DNA of 64,000 nt from Halalkalibacter akibai JCM 9157 (GTDB lineage Bacteria; Bacillota; Bacilli; Bacillales; Bacillaceae_D): assembly GCF_000513135.1 (NCBI RefSeq), contig NZ_BAUV01000015.1, forward strand, positions 22,066-86,065. Reading direction: 5' to 3'. Position numbers and translations under genes: made by a program. The notes beneath the pieces were generated by a model that saw only the letters and a program-made list of their open reading frames with translations, had not been told where the DNA came from and ran no database searches. This document shows positions 45,719-54,907 of the stretch, in pieces; the stretch's first letter is position 1, and every line of letters begins with the position of its first letter.

Positions 45719-46216
45719 TTATAATTTATCTTCATAAAACACATGCTCAGCTTCAATTGTTTGATTAACCGTTAAGATGCCAAACGAGTAGCATTTTTGT
45801 CTTCTTTTATCAGTGGCAGAACCAGGATTAAATAAAAGAATATTATCTACCTTTTTCAAAACAGGGATATGAGAGTGTCCATAAATGATACAATCAACGT
45901 TATCCTCTAAAAACGCAGAGATCGCCCGTTTTTCAGTTGTTTGTTTAGTGCCATGTCCGTGGATAACTCCAATTTTCCATTGATTACACTGAACTATAAT
46001 TTTATCTGAAAATAACTCCTTGATTTCATCTCCATCCACATTTCCATACACACCTTTGACCTCTGCATAAAGTGATAACTCCTTATATACTGCTTTTGTT
46101 TGCCAGTCTCCTGCGTGTATGATTAAGTCTGCAGTTGGTAATTCGAAAAGCAAGCGTTCAGGCAATTTCTTTGCTTTTGTCGGGATATGAGTATCAGATA
46201 AAACAATGATTTTCAT
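45719..46216 (-). CDS. Metallophosphoesterase, YfcE/MJ0936-type
   Basis: A 165-residue calcineurin-like phosphodiesterase. Metal-site motifs in order: LSDTH (7-11), IIHAGDW, GVYGNVDGD, VIHGHG and IYGHSH. This compact form acts on small phosphodiesters in vitro in related proteins. The ATG at 46216 on the minus strand has AAAGGAG seven bases before. It converges on the Dabb gene. Confidence 0.9.
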   Translation of the reverse strand: MKIIVLSDTHIPTKAKKLPERLLFELPTADLIIHAGDWQTKAVYKELSLYAEVKGVYGNVDGDEIKELFSDKIIVQCNQWKIGVIHGHGTKQTTEKRAISAFLEDNVDCIIYGHSHIPVLKKVDNILLFNPGSATDKRRQKCYSFGILTVNQTIEAEHVFYEDKL

Positions 46217-46365
46217 TTCTATCTCCTTTGTTTCAGTTCATGTCATAATTTGACGAAGAGTTGGGGCTTGTTGGAAAAACTAGACTAGGTTATCATAAAA
46301 TTGTGAGTTTAGTCCTCATCTTATCATAAAATAAACAAAACAATAAATCTTTATACCTAATTTCA

Positions 46366-46470
46366 GAATAAAGAAAAGGCAAATCTATTGAAAAGTAGAG
46401 ACGCAAAGTCACAGGTCTAAGGTCAAATGACTAGGACGGCTGGGTTACCGAATGTATGGGCATGTATATG
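46366..46470 (+). ncRNA. Cyclic di-GMP-I (GEMM) riboswitch
   Basis: All GEMM-I landmarks are present: AAAGGCAAA, a stem-loop ATCTATTGAAAAGTAGAG, GACGCAAAG, CACAGGTCTAAGG, and GGACGGCTGGGTTACCGAA. An intrinsic terminator lies 20-45 bases downstream (46489-46515), between aptamer and gene, so ligand binding probably controls transcription termination. Confidence 0.95.
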
Positions 46471-46488
46471 TTTCATTCGATATCCTAT

Positions 46489-46515
46489 CTACTCTATTCA
46501 TAGAGTAGTTTTTTT
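46489..46515 (+). terminator. Expression-platform terminator of the c-di-GMP riboswitch
   Basis: CTACTCTA and TAGAGTAG pair perfectly around TTCA and are followed by seven T. Confidence 0.92.
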
Positions 46516-46555
46516 AATGAAGTCATAAAATGCTGATTCATTTGAGGTGTTTATT

Positions 46556-48262
46556 GTGCAAGCCAACTATAATAAAGTCAATCACGAGTTAACAGAAATA
46601 AAATACGCACTAGATCAATCATCAATCCTGGCAATCACTGACATTGCTGGTGTTATTACGTATGTAAATGATAAATTTTGTGAGATCTCTCAGTATCAAG
46701 CTCAAGAGCTGATCGGCCAAACTCATAGAGTTATCAATTCTGGATATCATTCAAAGCTTTTTTTTAACGAGATGTGGCAGACGATTTCTGGTGGCCATAT
46801 TTGGAAAGGCGAAATACAAAATAGAGCAAAAGATGGTTCACTCTATTGGGTAGATACAACTATTGTTCCATCCTTAGATGAAAACGGACGTGTTTACCAA
46901 TACGTGGCGATTAGAAACGATATAACAAAAATAAAATCATTAGAAATGAAGTTACGTAGGAGTGAAGCGCAATTCAAACAGATTGCCTATCACGATTCTT
47001 TAACTAAATTACCTAATCGAATAAATTTCAAACGAGCTCTAGATCACCTGGTTACGCAAGATCAAGCGTTCGCAGTCTTGTTCTTAGATTTAGACCGATT
47101 TAAATTACTAAATGATACATTCGGACATTCTTTCGGCGATCAAGTATTAATTGAGGTAGCTAAGCGCTTATTGCACCTTCCATATAAAGATGTGGTAGTT
47201 TCTAGACAAAGTGGGGATGAGTTTACATTTGCTTTTCCGTATTCTGAAATAGATGACGTGGTCCATTACGCTAAAGCTATTTTAAAAGCATTATCTTCTT
47301 CTTTGATTATTAATGGCAACGAAATATACGTTGCCCCAAGTGTTGGCATTAGCATATATGCTGAACATACCCGAACAGTTGAAGACCTAATTAAGCAGGC
47401 TGATATTGCTATGTATAGTGCAAAACAAAAAGGTGGCAATCAGTTTTGTTTCTATCATCAACAAGAAGAAGACGATCTGTTCAAAAAACTTAGAATAGAA
47501 ACAAGATTAAGGAAAGCGATTGAAAATGATGAATTTGAACTTTGCTATCATCCTAAACTAAACCTAGAAACAAATGAGGTTTGTGGTTTGGAAGCTCGGA
47601 TTATTTGGAACCATTCTACATTCGGTCCTTTACAAGCGATAGATTTCCTTCCCTATGCTGATAAAATGGGGTTGTCTAATGTTATTGGCAAATGGGCACT
47701 AAAGACCTTATGTAGAAAAATTGAAACCTTCTCTAGTAGCGGTTCTTTTATTCCCATTTCGATTTCAATCTCTATTAATCTATTATTACAACATGACTTT
47801 ATTCAAAATGTTGATAACTGGTTAAAAGAGTTTAATGTTCTACCTAATCAACTTGGTCTAGAACTTACAGAGACAACCATTATAAAACATAAAAGTTTTC
47901 TCAACCCTATTTTACAATCTTTAAAAAGGATGGGTGTTTTATTAGTTTTAAATCAATTTGGAGCAGCCTCAACATCGTTAACATTGCTTAAAGAACTTTC
48001 AATAGATTCAGTTAAAATTGATGCAAATATAAGTAAAGATATTGGAGGTAACTCCTTCAATTATAATCTGATTAAAGCCATAATTGCTGTTGGCCACAGC
48101 TTACAATATTCTGTTATAGCAGACGGCGTTGAATCATTAGAACAGGTGAACATGTTAAAAAACATAAACTGTGATACAATTCAGGGACCTATCCTACACA
48201 ACGGGCTTAATGAAAAGGAAATTAACTTATTTCTCACTAACAACGAAATTGCTCCTGTGTAG
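46556..48262 (+). CDS. PAS-GGDEF-EAL protein with degenerate active sites, riboswitch controlled
   Basis: A 568-residue c-di-GMP signalling protein without membrane helices. PAS domain (about 15-130: GVITYVNDKFCEISQYQ, IQNRAKDGSLYWVDTTIV). GGDEF domain (about 145-310) has RQSGDEF in place of GGDEF. EAL domain (about 320-560) has LEARIIW for EALxRW, keeps LELTETT and VKID, but has NQFG where the metal-binding DDFG is expected, and ADGVES for AEGVE. Phosphodiesterase activity is unlikely; cyclase activity is uncertain. GTG 46556 follows GAGGTG. Control by a c-di-GMP riboswitch suggests feedback. Confidence 0.88.
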   Translation: MQANYNKVNHELTEIKYALDQSSILAITDIAGVITYVNDKFCEISQYQAQELIGQTHRVINSGYHSKLFFNEMWQTISGGHIWKGEIQNRAKDGSLYWVDTTIVPSLDENGRVYQYVAIRNDITKIKSLEMKLRRSEAQFKQIAYHDSLTKLPNRINFKRALDHLVTQDQAFAVLFLDLDRFKLLNDTFGHSFGDQVLIEVAKRLLHLPYKDVVVSRQSGDEFTFAFPYSEIDDVVHYAKAILKALSSSLIINGNEIYVAPSVGISIYAEHTRTVEDLIKQADIAMYSAKQKGGNQFCFYHQQEEDDLFKKLRIETRLRKAIENDEFELCYHPKLNLETNEVCGLEARIIWNHSTFGPLQAIDFLPYADKMGLSNVIGKWALKTLCRKIETFSSSGSFIPISISISINLLLQHDFIQNVDNWLKEFNVLPNQLGLELTETTIIKHKSFLNPILQSLKRMGVLLVLNQFGAASTSLTLLKELSIDSVKIDANISKDIGGNSFNYNLIKAIIAVGHSLQYSVIADGVESLEQVNMLKNINCDTIQGPILHNGLNEKEINLFLTNNEIAPV

Positions 48263-48277
48263 TTATCTGCCTAAAAA

Positions 48278-48314
48278 AACTTTCAGCTAGGTTAAATAGC
48301 TGAAAGTTTTTTTT
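48278..48314 (+). terminator. Terminator of PAS-GGDEF-EAL gene
   Basis: AACTTTCAGCTA pairs with TAGCTGAAAGTT, followed by TTTTTTT. Confidence 0.9.
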
Positions 48315-48416
48315 ATCAACAAGAACACTATAAGCAATCATCTATAAATAAAAGATTAATGTCTTATCGTGGCAAATTTCTTGTTATAATAAAAAAAACT
48401 ACAGTGAGGTAGCTAT

Positions 48417-49580
48417 ATGTCTAAATTATTTTCAACTAAAATGGATTTTTTTCAAACTAGTATCTTCAATGAGCTAGCATCCTATAAACAACAAAAAATA
48501 AAACAAGGAATAGAAGTGTTTGATTTAAGTATTGGTAGTCCGGATCTTCCTCCTCCTAAACATGTGATGGAACAACTCAGCTTATCAGCATTAGATCCGA
48601 AATCATATCGTTATTCATTAGCTGGAACATCTGAATTACATCAGGCTATTATTAACTATTCTAAGCAAAATGACCAGGTTATTCTTGATCCTGAGAGTGA
48701 AGTACTGACTGTTATGGGATCACAAGATGGTTTAGTTCATTTACCTTTAGTTCTTGCAAATGCAGGAGATGTTGTGTTAGTACCCGACCCAGGTTACACA
48801 GCTTATGCCGCTGGAATTGCTTTAACAGAGGCGACTCCTTATCCAATGCCTTTGCTAGAAGAAAATCATTTTTTGCCTGATTTGCAAGCAATCCCAACTG
48901 AGATTCGGCAACGCGCCAAATTAATGATCTTAAATTATCCAGGTAATCCAGTACCAGCAATGGCCACCAAAGAGTTCTTCCAACAAGTCATTCAGTTTGC
49001 ACGCGAACACAATATAATTGTTCTTCATGACTTTGCTTATTCTGAATTATATTATTCAGAAAGACCGATTAGTTTCTTATCAATTGAAGGAGCAAAAGAA
49101 GTTGGTATTGAATTTAATTCACTCTCGAAAAGCTTTAATATGGCTGGAGCTAGGATTGGTTATGTTACTGGAAATTCATTAGTTATTGAAGGCTTAAAAC
49201 GGCTCAAGTCAAATCTTGATTATGGAGTATTTCTTCCTATACAAAAAGCTGCTGTAAGTGCGTTATCGAAATCCTCCCATTTTAGTAATGAACTCAGAGA
49301 AGTTTATAAAGATAGAAGAGATGTTCTTGTTAATGGTCTGAATGCACTAGGATGGACCGTGCAACCACCGCGAGCTTCAATGTTTGTTTGGGCAAAAGTT
49401 CCATCGGGTTATACGTCAACAGAGTTCGCTTATAAATTAATAGATGAGACCGGGGTTGTTACAACACCTGGAGTGGCTTTCGGACAAAGGGGAGAAGGAT
49501 ATATACGTATTTCTCTCGTTCAAGATAAGAATATCCTCCACAAAGCAGTCCAACAACTTCATCACAGCAAGATCTTTTGA
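48417..49580 (+). CDS. Class I/II pyridoxal-phosphate aminotransferase
   Basis: A 387-residue fold-type I aminotransferase. N-terminal FDLSIGSPDLPPP, VPDPGYTAY, NYPGNPVPAMA (Asn binding the cofactor ring region), the Asp/Tyr segment HDFAYSEL, and the PLP lysine in SLSKSFNMAGARIGY (about 240). The C-terminal Arg in GEGYIRISLV binds the substrate carboxylate. It resembles LL-diaminopimelate or alanine-type aminotransferases of Bacillus. A weak RBS (GTGAGGTAG) precedes ATG 48417. Confidence 0.9.
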   Translation: MSKLFSTKMDFFQTSIFNELASYKQQKIKQGIEVFDLSIGSPDLPPPKHVMEQLSLSALDPKSYRYSLAGTSELHQAIINYSKQNDQVILDPESEVLTVMGSQDGLVHLPLVLANAGDVVLVPDPGYTAYAAGIALTEATPYPMPLLEENHFLPDLQAIPTEIRQRAKLMILNYPGNPVPAMATKEFFQQVIQFAREHNIIVLHDFAYSELYYSERPISFLSIEGAKEVGIEFNSLSKSFNMAGARIGYVTGNSLVIEGLKRLKSNLDYGVFLPIQKAAVSALSKSSHFSNELREVYKDRRDVLVNGLNALGWTVQPPRASMFVWAKVPSGYTSTEFAYKLIDETGVVTTPGVAFGQRGEGYIRISLVQDKNILHKAVQQLHHSKIF

Positions 49581-49583
49581 AAG

Positions 49584-49616
49584 AACGAGGTTACGCAGAT
49601 GCGTAACCTCGTTTTT
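49584..49616. terminator. Bidirectional terminator shared with GH15 gene
   Basis: AACGAGGTTACGC and GCGTAACCTCGTT pair around AGAT, with T-run. The hairpin covers the last codons (GYASA and stop) of the converging GH15 gene. Confidence 0.85.
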
Positions 49617-50645
49617 CTTCTGCTAAAATATACATCGCACTTGACCAACCGAGTGGTGTATTTGGATTAGGTTCTTTTGTTTCTGCAAAATAAGCTTCTG
49701 GTAGAATCGCTTCTTCTAACATTGCTTCCTTTGTTCTAGATAGATAAAACGTAGAACGATTGTCATCATTTAAAACTTGATAACAAAGAGACAGCCATGG
49801 TAATCCAAAAGTCCACTCAGCTTCCGTTCCGTAGTAAAAAGTACGGTCTTGATGTCTGCCATAATCCTTTTCAAGTTTAGAATAATAGCTGTCTCCCTGA
49901 TATCGAATTACTCCGTTTGTTCGTAACAAATGTCTTTCAACATTTTCTAATATTATTTTAGCTTTATCACCTTGATAGATCTGATAAGGATAGATTAAGC
50001 TTAACTGCGCAAGATCAACCTCTTTGCTCCAGCTTTCTCTAGGAAATAAAGAATCTAAGGATGACTGACCGTACTCAATAGCTTCTTGCGGAACAAAGAC
50101 AATGGGTTGAACCGCTTTTAGGCCAGCTACGCATGCACCAATGCTACTAGCATGAATTTCTCTGTCTTCTTCCACATGCCATTGTCTTCATCCTCCCAAT
50201 ACCTACAACACATCAAATAAAGAACTAGTTTTTGTACAATGTTATGATCTCTTTCATTACGAAAAATGTTCTTCTTATATTTATACATCCCTGTTCCAAT
50301 TGCAAATAGAAAGGCTCCAATCATATCGTGCTGGGCATGCCCCCATTCTTGCTCATGTATTTCAAATCCATCGGGACAATATCTAGCATGTATATATTCA
50401 TACATCGCTTGCGGTCTTTGACTCGTATGTATATCTATTTTCCACTCGTAACGAAGAAACACATCTAATATCGCTCTCATTGTATCAGTAAATGTCGGAC
50501 AATCTTTATCAAGGTAAGGGAGAGACATGTAAACAGCATCTCTAATCCAAAAGTAGTGATAATCGTTTGAGTGACTAGCTAAATACAAATGGTTAGGCTG
50601 CTTAAAAGTTGCTAATAAGTGATAACTTTCTTTTAAGTGATTCAT
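49591..50645 (-). pseudogene. GH15 (glucoamylase-like) glycoside hydrolase, frameshifted
   Basis: Two reverse-strand frames together give about 350 residues of a GH15-type hydrolase: YFWIRDAVYMSLPYL, then IHEQEWGHAQHDMIGAFLFA in the first part and EAEWTFGLPWLSLCYQVL in the second. GH15 enzymes release glucose from alpha-glucans or trehalose. The frames meet near 50172, where ATGTGGAAGAA lacks one G compared with an uninterrupted NGMWEEDREIHASSIGA, so a base is probably missing. There is no signal peptide. The start ATG 50645 follows AGGGAGGTAC. Confidence 0.75.
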
Positions 50646-50894
50646 ATAAGTACCTCCCTAATAATCATGATTCAATTCCTTTTTTGCCTTTTTCAGAGGT
50701 ACTTATACATATTTTTCAAAAATCAATCTTTTTCTACTAGTCATAGAGTCAAAATATATAGACAAATTCATAAAAATATGGAACAATATAAATGTTGCCT
50801 TAGTGAAACTTTTATTTTTTTAATCAAAAAGTTTACCTTGTGCAAGTTTATTAGACAAATCAAATATAAAGAAGACAAGGAAAGGAGACTTATT

Positions 50895-51806
50895 ATGTTA
50901 AATAGAAAGAAATGGTTTCTGGTGATTTTTAGTGTTTTTGTTTTAGTAGGCTGTAGTTCTGAAGAAACTCACATAAACCCTTCTGAAGCAGTAGAAAAAG
51001 AGGGGCTAACCATCATCACTAGCTTCTCTATTTTAGGAGATATTGCAGGAGAGATTATCGGAAACAGAGGAACTGTTGAATACTTAGTTCCAATTGGTGA
51101 AGAGCCTCATGAATATGAACCAGTACCTAGTGACTTTCAAAAAGTTAGTGATTCAGATGTTTTTTATGTTAATGGGCTAAATTTGGAAGAATGGCTTGAA
51201 AAGTTAGTTGCGAATGTCGGGGAAATTCCTGTTGTTGCAGTTAGTGACGGCATAACGCCAATTATGTTAGAAGGGAACAATGAAGAGGATCCTCATGCTT
51301 GGTTAGCTATTGAAAATGTTAAAACTTATGTGAATAATATATTAAATGACCTCATTGAACGAGATCCATCAGGTGAGAGCGAATATCGATCAAATGCTGA
51401 GCAATATTTAAAAGAATTAGATGGCTTAGAAGCTTGGATCAATGAAATGATTGAATCCGTTCCTAATGAAAATCGCTTTATTGTTGTAACAGAAAACGCC
51501 TTTAAATACTTCGGAGCATCTTATGGCTTTCAAACAGAGGGCGTTTGGGATATTAACTCTCAAGAAGAAGGAACTCCTGGCCAAGTAGGACGGGTGATTG
51601 ATCTTGTTAATGATCAACAGATTCCTAGCTTATTTGTAGAGACGACTGTTGATAAAAGATATATGCAAACCATATCTTTAGACACTGGCGTAAACATTGC
51701 CGGAGAAGTATACACTGATGCAGTTGGACCAGAAGGAAGTGGTGCTGAAACGTATATTCTTATGATGAAGCATAATGTCGAAACATTTGTGAGCGGCTTA
51801 AAATAA
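50895..51806 (+). CDS. Metal ABC transporter substrate-binding lipoprotein, manganese type
   Basis: A 303-residue cluster A-I binding protein with lipobox VLVGC (Cys near 20). Metal ligands can be placed as His in GEEPHEYEP, His in DPHAWL, Glu in VVTENAFKYFG and Asp in VYTDAVGPEGS. Glu in the third position, where Zn-specific proteins have His, favours Mn(II) as in MntC/TroA-like proteins. No long His-rich loop is present. ATG 50895 follows AAAGGAG; an open extension back to 50637 has no RBS at its start. No ABC ATPase or permease gene lies next to it. Confidence 0.88.
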   Translation: MLNRKKWFLVIFSVFVLVGCSSEETHINPSEAVEKEGLTIITSFSILGDIAGEIIGNRGTVEYLVPIGEEPHEYEPVPSDFQKVSDSDVFYVNGLNLEEWLEKLVANVGEIPVVAVSDGITPIMLEGNNEEDPHAWLAIENVKTYVNNILNDLIERDPSGESEYRSNAEQYLKELDGLEAWINEMIESVPNENRFIVVTENAFKYFGASYGFQTEGVWDINSQEEGTPGQVGRVIDLVNDQQIPSLFVETTVDKRYMQTISLDTGVNIAGEVYTDAVGPEGSGAETYILMMKHNVETFVSGLK

Positions 51807-51812
51807 TAGAAC

Positions 51813-51864
51813 AAAAAAGAGAATGTTTCTCTAGGTAAATTACCTTTGAGACAGTCTCTTTTTT
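51813..51864. terminator. Bidirectional terminator, binding protein / DUF3231
   Basis: AAAAAAGAGA...AGGTAA and TTACCT...TCTCTTTTTT form a long stem with internal mismatches. Confidence 0.8.
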
Positions 51865-51885
51865 GGTTTGGATGCAAGAGTGTTA

Positions 51886-52890
51886 TCATTTTTTATTTAG
51901 TAATTCTTTACGGTTTGTTGCTTGTGGGGGCTCTTCAAGCCAATGATTCTTGAGCATGATATCTAAACCATCTTTTGCATATAAGGCTACTTCTATAGCT
52001 AACCTCTGGTAATCTGCTACTAAGTCATACCTCATACTCGCAGTAGACGCTGTACTATAATTTCCTTGACTTGTGGATGTAAGAACACTTTTTAAGAACA
52101 TCATTAATTTATCGGAAAAAACACGTGTTGTAGACTCCGTTATACCATGATCATGAGAAGTGGGAGGTTGAATCTCCGATTGGATTAATTTATCGGAAAA
52201 CACTTTAACATGTTTCGTACCAATGTTCTTCCCATCAGTAAAAAAAGATTGAATTTGTTTATTATCCGTTGTTTGAGCAAAGCTTGTACAAAACTGAGAG
52301 CCGAGAATATTAGCTTTAAGGTTTTCGAATAGATGAAAGATCTCAACACTATTTAATGTACGTTTATTAAAAGGATTTAGCCCATTTGTAAAATAGGACT
52401 TTCCATTAACATATTCCACTTCACTTGGGGGTGTTATAGTAGGAGGACTTGTATAGCTACCTTTTAATAATCCAATTTCTACTGTCATATTAAACAATTT
52501 TGTGAGATCGTGGACGGTATTAGTCAAAAAACTCCTTATATCTTTCCTTGTGCATCCACCTAAAGATACACTATAAGCTAATGTTCCAGATTTACTAAAC
52601 ATTTCAATAAAAGACAGCATAAAGGGGTCCGTGTATAATTTAGGTGCTGTTAAATTAACATCACTTTCTGAGAATCCGGCTGGAATCGGTATTTGCTCTT
52701 CATTAAATAGACGTTCGATCTCAAGCTTTACTTTCTCAATATAACTAAGTGTTTGATCCAGTACGTTTTTAATTTCTTCATCTTCCACAATTTCTACAAA
52801 GTATCTAGTTATCTGCATGGACATACTGTTCTGAATATATTGAGACCAGAGAATACCTATTTCTGAGGCCGTCATTTTTAAATTGGTCAT
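51886..52890 (-). CDS. DUF3231 protein, two CotF-like repeats
   Basis: A 334-residue protein with the DUF3231 pattern: two approximately 165-residue helical halves, each beginning with an ASEIGILWSQY- or FHLFENLKANI-type helix and ending with an MRYDLVADYQRLAIEVALYA-type helix. The family is related to CotF coat proteins and is common in spore formers. ATG 52890 has GAGGTG six bases before; 52917 lies upstream of that RBS. A spore role is inferred from the family. Confidence 0.85.
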   Translation of the reverse strand: MTNLKMTASEIGILWSQYIQNSMSMQITRYFVEIVEDEEIKNVLDQTLSYIEKVKLEIERLFNEEQIPIPAGFSESDVNLTAPKLYTDPFMLSFIEMFSKSGTLAYSVSLGGCTRKDIRSFLTNTVHDLTKLFNMTVEIGLLKGSYTSPPTITPPSEVEYVNGKSYFTNGLNPFNKRTLNSVEIFHLFENLKANILGSQFCTSFAQTTDNKQIQSFFTDGKNIGTKHVKVFSDKLIQSEIQPPTSHDHGITESTTRVFSDKLMMFLKSVLTSTSQGNYSTASTASMRYDLVADYQRLAIEVALYAKDGLDIMLKNHWLEEPPQATNRKELLNKK

Positions 52891-53063
52891 TTTGCACCTC
52901 AATCTATTTGGATTCATTCATTAGAATGTGCAGAGAAAAAGAGATGTATTACCTTTTATAAAACAAAGTGGGAAGAAAAATTAAAAGTTCCGTTTAGAAT
53001 CATTCAAATCGGTTCATAATAGGAAGGCAAGATTTTAAGATACACGCTAGGAGGAAACAACAA

Positions 53064-53264
53064 ATGGAACGTGGAAAAGTTAAATGGTTTAATGGTGAAA
53101 AAGGTTTTGGTTTCATTGAAAGAGAGGGTGGCGACGATGTTTTCGTTCACTTCTCTGCAATTCAAGGAGAAGGTTACAAATCATTAGACGAAGGTCAAGA
53201 AGTTACTTTTGACATAGAAGAAGGTCAACGCGGACCTCAAGCAACTAATGTGCAAAAAGCATAA
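53064..53264 (+). CDS. Cold shock protein, CspB family
   Basis: A 66-residue cold-shock-domain protein. RNP1 KGFGFIE and RNP2 VFVHFSA are both present, after [10 protein letters not shown]. It binds single-stranded RNA and DNA and acts as an RNA chaperone. Strong RBS TAGGAGGAAAC; a leader of more than 100 bases precedes it, as is usual for csp genes, and a terminator follows. Confidence 0.97.
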   Translation: MERGKVKWFNGEKGFGFIEREGGDDVFVHFSAIQGEGYKSLDEGQEVTFDIEEGQRGPQATNVQKA

Positions 53265-53271
53265 GTAACCA

Positions 53272-53303
53272 AAAGCGGATCTCTATGAGATCTGCTTTTT
53301 TTG
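53272..53303 (+). terminator. Terminator of csp gene
   Basis: AAAAGCGGATCTC and GAGATCTGCTTTT pair around TAT, with T-run. Confidence 0.92.
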
Positions 53304-53464
53304 TTGCTTTTACTAACCATACATAAATATAACGAACTGTTCAAAGGGTAAAAGAACTTGAGCAGGAACTTCATATGCAAGGATAGTGAACTGGTTGTCC
53401 CATGAATAATAAAATGAAAGAAAAAGCATAATAAATGTAGTTGGATGAAATTGGGGGTATTATT

Positions 53465-53992
53465 ATGAGAAAACTCAGTCTATCTATGTTTCTAGTCTTT
53501 TTCATAACCATTGCGACTATTTTCAGTCTTGAAGTACATGCAGATTCTCTAGAGGAAGATCAGATTAAAGAATTTATTAAGGCAAATAATTATATGCCAT
53601 TAGATCAGGCCATTTCTGAATTTGAACAGCAAGTTCAGAGAGAGGTAAGTCTTCCGTCTAAGTTACCTTTTACTCCGAGCTACCAATTAGGAAAAATCAG
53701 CAATGAAGGAGATCTACAAATACATTACTTATCAGTTATTGATAACCAGCAACAAGATTTTGTTTTTTACATTATGTATCCTGAATCAAAGCTTGATAAG
53801 CATTTAACCGAAAGTGACAAAGTTATTACGTTAAATGATCAGAGTAAGGCCTTCTATAGAGAAAACAGTGTTCATTTACGTAGTCTTGCTTTTAAAAAGA
53901 ATGGTTTTGGTTACTTAATCGGTGGAAATCCACAGCAGAATGAAATGTACAGTGTAGAAGGTCTCCTCGAGATTGCCAATTCAACTCAATAA
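53465..53992 (+). CDS. Secreted hypothetical protein
   Basis: A 175-residue protein with an N-terminal Sec signal (RKLSLSMFLVFFITIATIF, cleavage probably near EVHA, residue 26). The mature part contains a helical region (QIKEFIKANNYMPLDQAISE) and a beta-rich C-terminal half (LQIHYLSVIDNQQQDFVFYI). ATG 53465 follows GGGGG; a TTG at 53441 precedes that RBS. I recognise no family. Confidence 0.65.
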   Translation: MRKLSLSMFLVFFITIATIFSLEVHADSLEEDQIKEFIKANNYMPLDQAISEFEQQVQREVSLPSKLPFTPSYQLGKISNEGDLQIHYLSVIDNQQQDFVFYIMYPESKLDKHLTESDKVITLNDQSKAFYRENSVHLRSLAFKKNGFGYLIGGNPQQNEMYSVEGLLEIANSTQ

Positions 53993-54001
53993 ATAACTTC
54001 G

Positions 54002-54050
54002 GGGTTATTCCAAAAGGTCAAGATCAGGCCTTATGGGATAACCCTTTTTT
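54002..54050 (+). terminator. Terminator of secreted protein gene
   Basis: GGGTTATTCC and GGGATAACCC close the stem, with AAGGTC/GGCCTT inside, followed by TTTTTT. Confidence 0.82.
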
Positions 54051-54063
54051 GGTTTCTTACCAT

Positions 54064-54177
54064 TTATCTTTTATCTTCTTCTGATAATTGCTTCAATGAC
54101 TTGATTTTACCATGGGGATTTTGTGATTCTTTACGTTGTCTGAATTGCCTGTCTTCTTGTCGTTTGGATTGAGTCAT
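54064..54177 (-). CDS. 37-residue protein, DUF6254-like
   Basis: A very short reverse-strand gene with an ideal RBS (AAGGAG, seven bases before ATG 54177). The product starts MTQSKRQEDRQFRQRKESQ and continues NPHGKIKSLKQLSEEDKR. The NPHGKIKSL segment matches what I recall of small conserved Bacillaceae proteins annotated DUF6254. It is strongly charged and probably disordered. The function is unknown. Confidence 0.65.
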   Translation of the reverse strand: MTQSKRQEDRQFRQRKESQNPHGKIKSLKQLSEEDKR

Positions 54178-54342
54178 AATATTTCTCCTTTTTTATATAG
54201 ATATAATAGGTCGGTTAAACCTATTCATAAGTTTCCTATAGGCACTGATTAGTATACAGATTAAATAATGGATTAGATCGCTAAAATTAATCATAAAACT
54301 GTATGAATGAAGGGTTTTATAAAAAATGAAAGAGGTGAGTTG

Positions 54343-54855
54343 ATGACGTTTTTTGCCCGTTTTTCAAATATCCATTTAGAGGTTTCCTTATCCATGATTT
54401 ATGTTTTCTTGAAAAATGTTAGAGAAACCTATGACTACAAATGGGTACGAAAACATAAATCACGAGTCCTAATCATATACGGAGAAAATGAATATGAGCT
54501 ACCTTTTACCGAGAGGGAAAGTAAAGTGTATTTGTCGATACAAGAATTGACAACAAGCGAAAAAACATTTGCTCTTTTATTTAATCAACTTTTATTTGAA
54601 GCTAGAAAGCATAAACTTGGAATAAAAAATATTAAAACAAAAAAGCTGCTATCTTCAACGGCTCAGGATCTGATTCCTGTAGAAATAGACAAAGATTACT
54701 TAGAAAAGAAAAATGAGTTTATAATTCAAAAAGAAATTGATTATTTGTTAATGGATTTGTATGAAGCCTTACAAAGGAACGATGAAGATACAGTGGCTTT
54801 ATGTAAAAAAAAATTAGAAGAAATGGTTCAAAAGAAGACAGGAAGTTCTAATTAG
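54343..54855 (+). CDS. IDEAL-domain protein
   Basis: A 170-residue protein. The C-terminal part (EIDYLLMDLYEALQRNDED, then TVALCKKKLEEM) fits the IDEAL domain found in Bacillus YpiB, ComK-like and other small regulators. The N-terminal part (about 1-100: beta strands and KWVRKHKSRVLIIYGENEYE) is not a family I can name. ATG 54343 follows AGAGGTG; an earlier ATG at 54307 has no RBS. It is 52 bases upstream of kynA, but a connection is not evident. Confidence 0.6.
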   Translation: MTFFARFSNIHLEVSLSMIYVFLKNVRETYDYKWVRKHKSRVLIIYGENEYELPFTERESKVYLSIQELTTSEKTFALLFNQLLFEARKHKLGIKNIKTKKLLSSTAQDLIPVEIDKDYLEKKNEFIIQKEIDYLLMDLYEALQRNDEDTVALCKKKLEEMVQKKTGSSN

Positions 54856-54907
54856 GTAATCAAACATTGTAAACGCTTACTAATGCGTTTGTAAGTCGGA
54901 GGTTAAG

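Noticed and set aside
50637..50894. Long N-terminal extension of the metal-binding lipoprotein
   Set aside because: It would bury the signal peptide and lipobox; ATG 50895 has a good RBS.
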